Shown in pieces: positions 21,587 to 22,523 of a stretch of DNA of 22,523 bases. A program made the translations under genes and the position numbers. Every line of letters begins with the position of its first letter. Positions within the stretch are counted from its first letter, which is position 1. Origin of the DNA: Candidatus Firestoneibacteriota bacterium (GTDB lineage: Bacteria > Oederibacteriota > JAAXVQ01); the NCBI GenBank assembly GCA_013335425.1, contig JAAXVQ010000002.1:1-22523 (forward strand). Direction: 5' to 3'. The notes under the pieces are model-generated. The model made no database searches, was not told the DNA's origin, and was given only the letters and a program-made list of their open reading frames with translations.

Positions 21587-22523
21587 GTGAAGAAGATTTT
21601 TCTAGGATTATTAAGCGTTTTTTGGCTTTTGGCCTTGGCGGCTCAGGCGGCGGATATTTCCATTTCCGCTCAAGCCGGTCCCCAACAGGCCGGTGTGGGA
21701 GAAAACATTACACTGCGGGTCATTATTGAAGGCCAGGCCAATATCAACGGCTCGCCGGCGTTGCCGGATTTGCCGGATTTTCAGGTTTATAGCGGCGGGC
21801 GTTCTTCCAACTTTACGTTCATCAACGGGCAAGTATCTTCTTCCTTGCAATATACCTTTATATTAGTCCCCAAGCACACGGGAACTTTCACCATTGGCCC
21901 CATAAACCTGGTTTATGAAAATAAGACCTATTCCACCGCGCCGATTCAAATTGTCGTGGGCGGCGGGGGCTCCCGGCCGGCCCCGGCTCCGTCGGCCAAC
22001 GTTCCTTCGGCTCCCAGTGCATCCTCCCCGGGGGTAAGCCGGCATAACCAGGACCCGGTCTTTATTACCACCCAAACGGACCGGCATGAGGTTTATGTCA
22101 ATGAGCCGGTGATTTTGACCTTTCGGTTTTATCATCGCATTCCGATATTGGCGCAGCCGCAGTATCAACCTCCCAGCATCAATGGTTTTTGGGCCGAAGA
22201 TCTTCCGCCACAGCGTGAGTTTATTACTACGGTCAATGGGGTGGAATTCCAGGTTACGGAAATTAAAACCGCCTTGTTTCCCACTACGGCCGGCAAACTG
22301 AACATTGGCCCCGCCACCCTGGCGGTGCAGGTGGAAGATTTCAACCGCAGATCTGCGGACCCCTTTGCGGATGATTTTTTCAGGAATTTTTTCTCCAGGG
22401 GAAGACAGGTGGCTCTGAAATCCGAGCCCATCACGATAAAGGTCAAACCCTTGCCCGGCAAAGGCCGCCCTGCGGAGTTTTCCGGCACGGTGGGTCAATG
22501 GGCGCTCTCGGCGCGCTTGGACC
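21587..22523 (+). CDS. batD: BatD protein (partial, runs off the right end)
   Basis: A GTG start at 21587 is supported by GAGGAAAAG about seven bases upstream (21573-21581) and opens a frame with no stop to the window end (312 codons). The start lies 93 bases after the BatB-BatC gene. The sequence begins with a signal peptide (about 1-22, KKIFLGLLSVFWLLALAAQA). Then come oxygen tolerance/BatD-type beta repeats, with VGENITLRVIIEGQANINGS, FQVYSGGRSSNFTFINGQ and later VYVNEPVILTFRFYHRIP. BatD proteins are large, periplasmic and anchored by a C-terminal helix, which would be beyond this window. A short Pro/Ser/Ala-rich linker (about residues 128-145) separates two modules. Confidence 0.88.
   Translation, partial: MKKIFLGLLSVFWLLALAAQAADISISAQAGPQQAGVGENITLRVIIEGQANINGSPALPDLPDFQVYSGGRSSNFTFINGQVSSSLQYTFILVPKHTGTFTIGPINLVYENKTYSTAPIQIVVGGGGSRPAPAPSANVPSAPSASSPGVSRHNQDPVFITTQTDRHEVYVNEPVILTFRFYHRIPILAQPQYQPPSINGFWAEDLPPQREFITTVNGVEFQVTEIKTALFPTTAGKLNIGPATLAVQVEDFNRRSADPFADDFFRNFFSRGRQVALKSEPITIKVKPLPGKGRPAEFSGTVGQWALSARLD

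Overview
The window reads as one stretch of a bacterial chromosome in which every recognisable gene lies on the + strand. The first ~13.7 kb is a flagellar cluster. It starts with the last codons of the hook protein gene flgE, followed by flbD, motA and motB, and then (after a 345-base gap with a near-perfect sigma-54 promoter) fliL, fliM, fliN, fliO, fliP, fliQ, fliR, flhB and flhA. Next come an NtrC-type sigma-54 response regulator, a small two-helix membrane protein, the sigma-28 gene fliA, a small charged protein and a PilZ protein. The order flgE-flbD-motAB-fliLMNOPQR-flhBA resembles spirochaetes, Firmicutes and several deep-branching diderm phyla. The usual flhF and flhG genes are absent between flhA and fliA.

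The second part (13.8 to 22.5 kb) is not flagellar. A lipoprotein with an NlpC/P60 peptidoglycan hydrolase domain has its own sigma-70-like promoter. A MoxR/Bat (aerotolerance-type) operon follows: moxR ATPase, DUF58 protein, a DUF4381-like membrane protein, the von Willebrand A proteins BatA and BatB (the latter fused to BatC-type TPRs), and a BatD protein that runs off the right end from a GTG start. A 112-base palindromic element lies inside this operon, after the DUF58 gene.

Organism: the lipoprotein, the secreted BatD-type proteins and the sigma-54 flagellar control suggest a diderm bacterium. G+C is moderate to high in the flagellar genes (41 of 60 bases at 8581-8640) and much lower in part of the Bat operon (19 of 60 at 18301-18360). 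I cannot assign a phylum; an uncultured lineage outside the well-studied proteobacteria is my guess.

How it fits together: the NtrC-type regulator lacks a partner kinase here, but sits in the same gene string as, and downstream of, the sigma-54 promoter at 2300-2315. It probably activates that promoter and so its own expression, the export gate and switch genes, and fliA, giving a sigma-54 to sigma-28 cascade in one operon. The PilZ protein at the end would link cyclic di-GMP to motility. Points most worth a second look: the replacement of flhF/flhG by a regulator plus an unknown membrane protein; a FliM without the N-terminal CheY-binding motif; matched A/T-rich dyads upstream of fliL and fliQ; and the palindromic element in the Bat operon. 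I saw no tRNA, rRNA, CRISPR array, transposase or phage gene.
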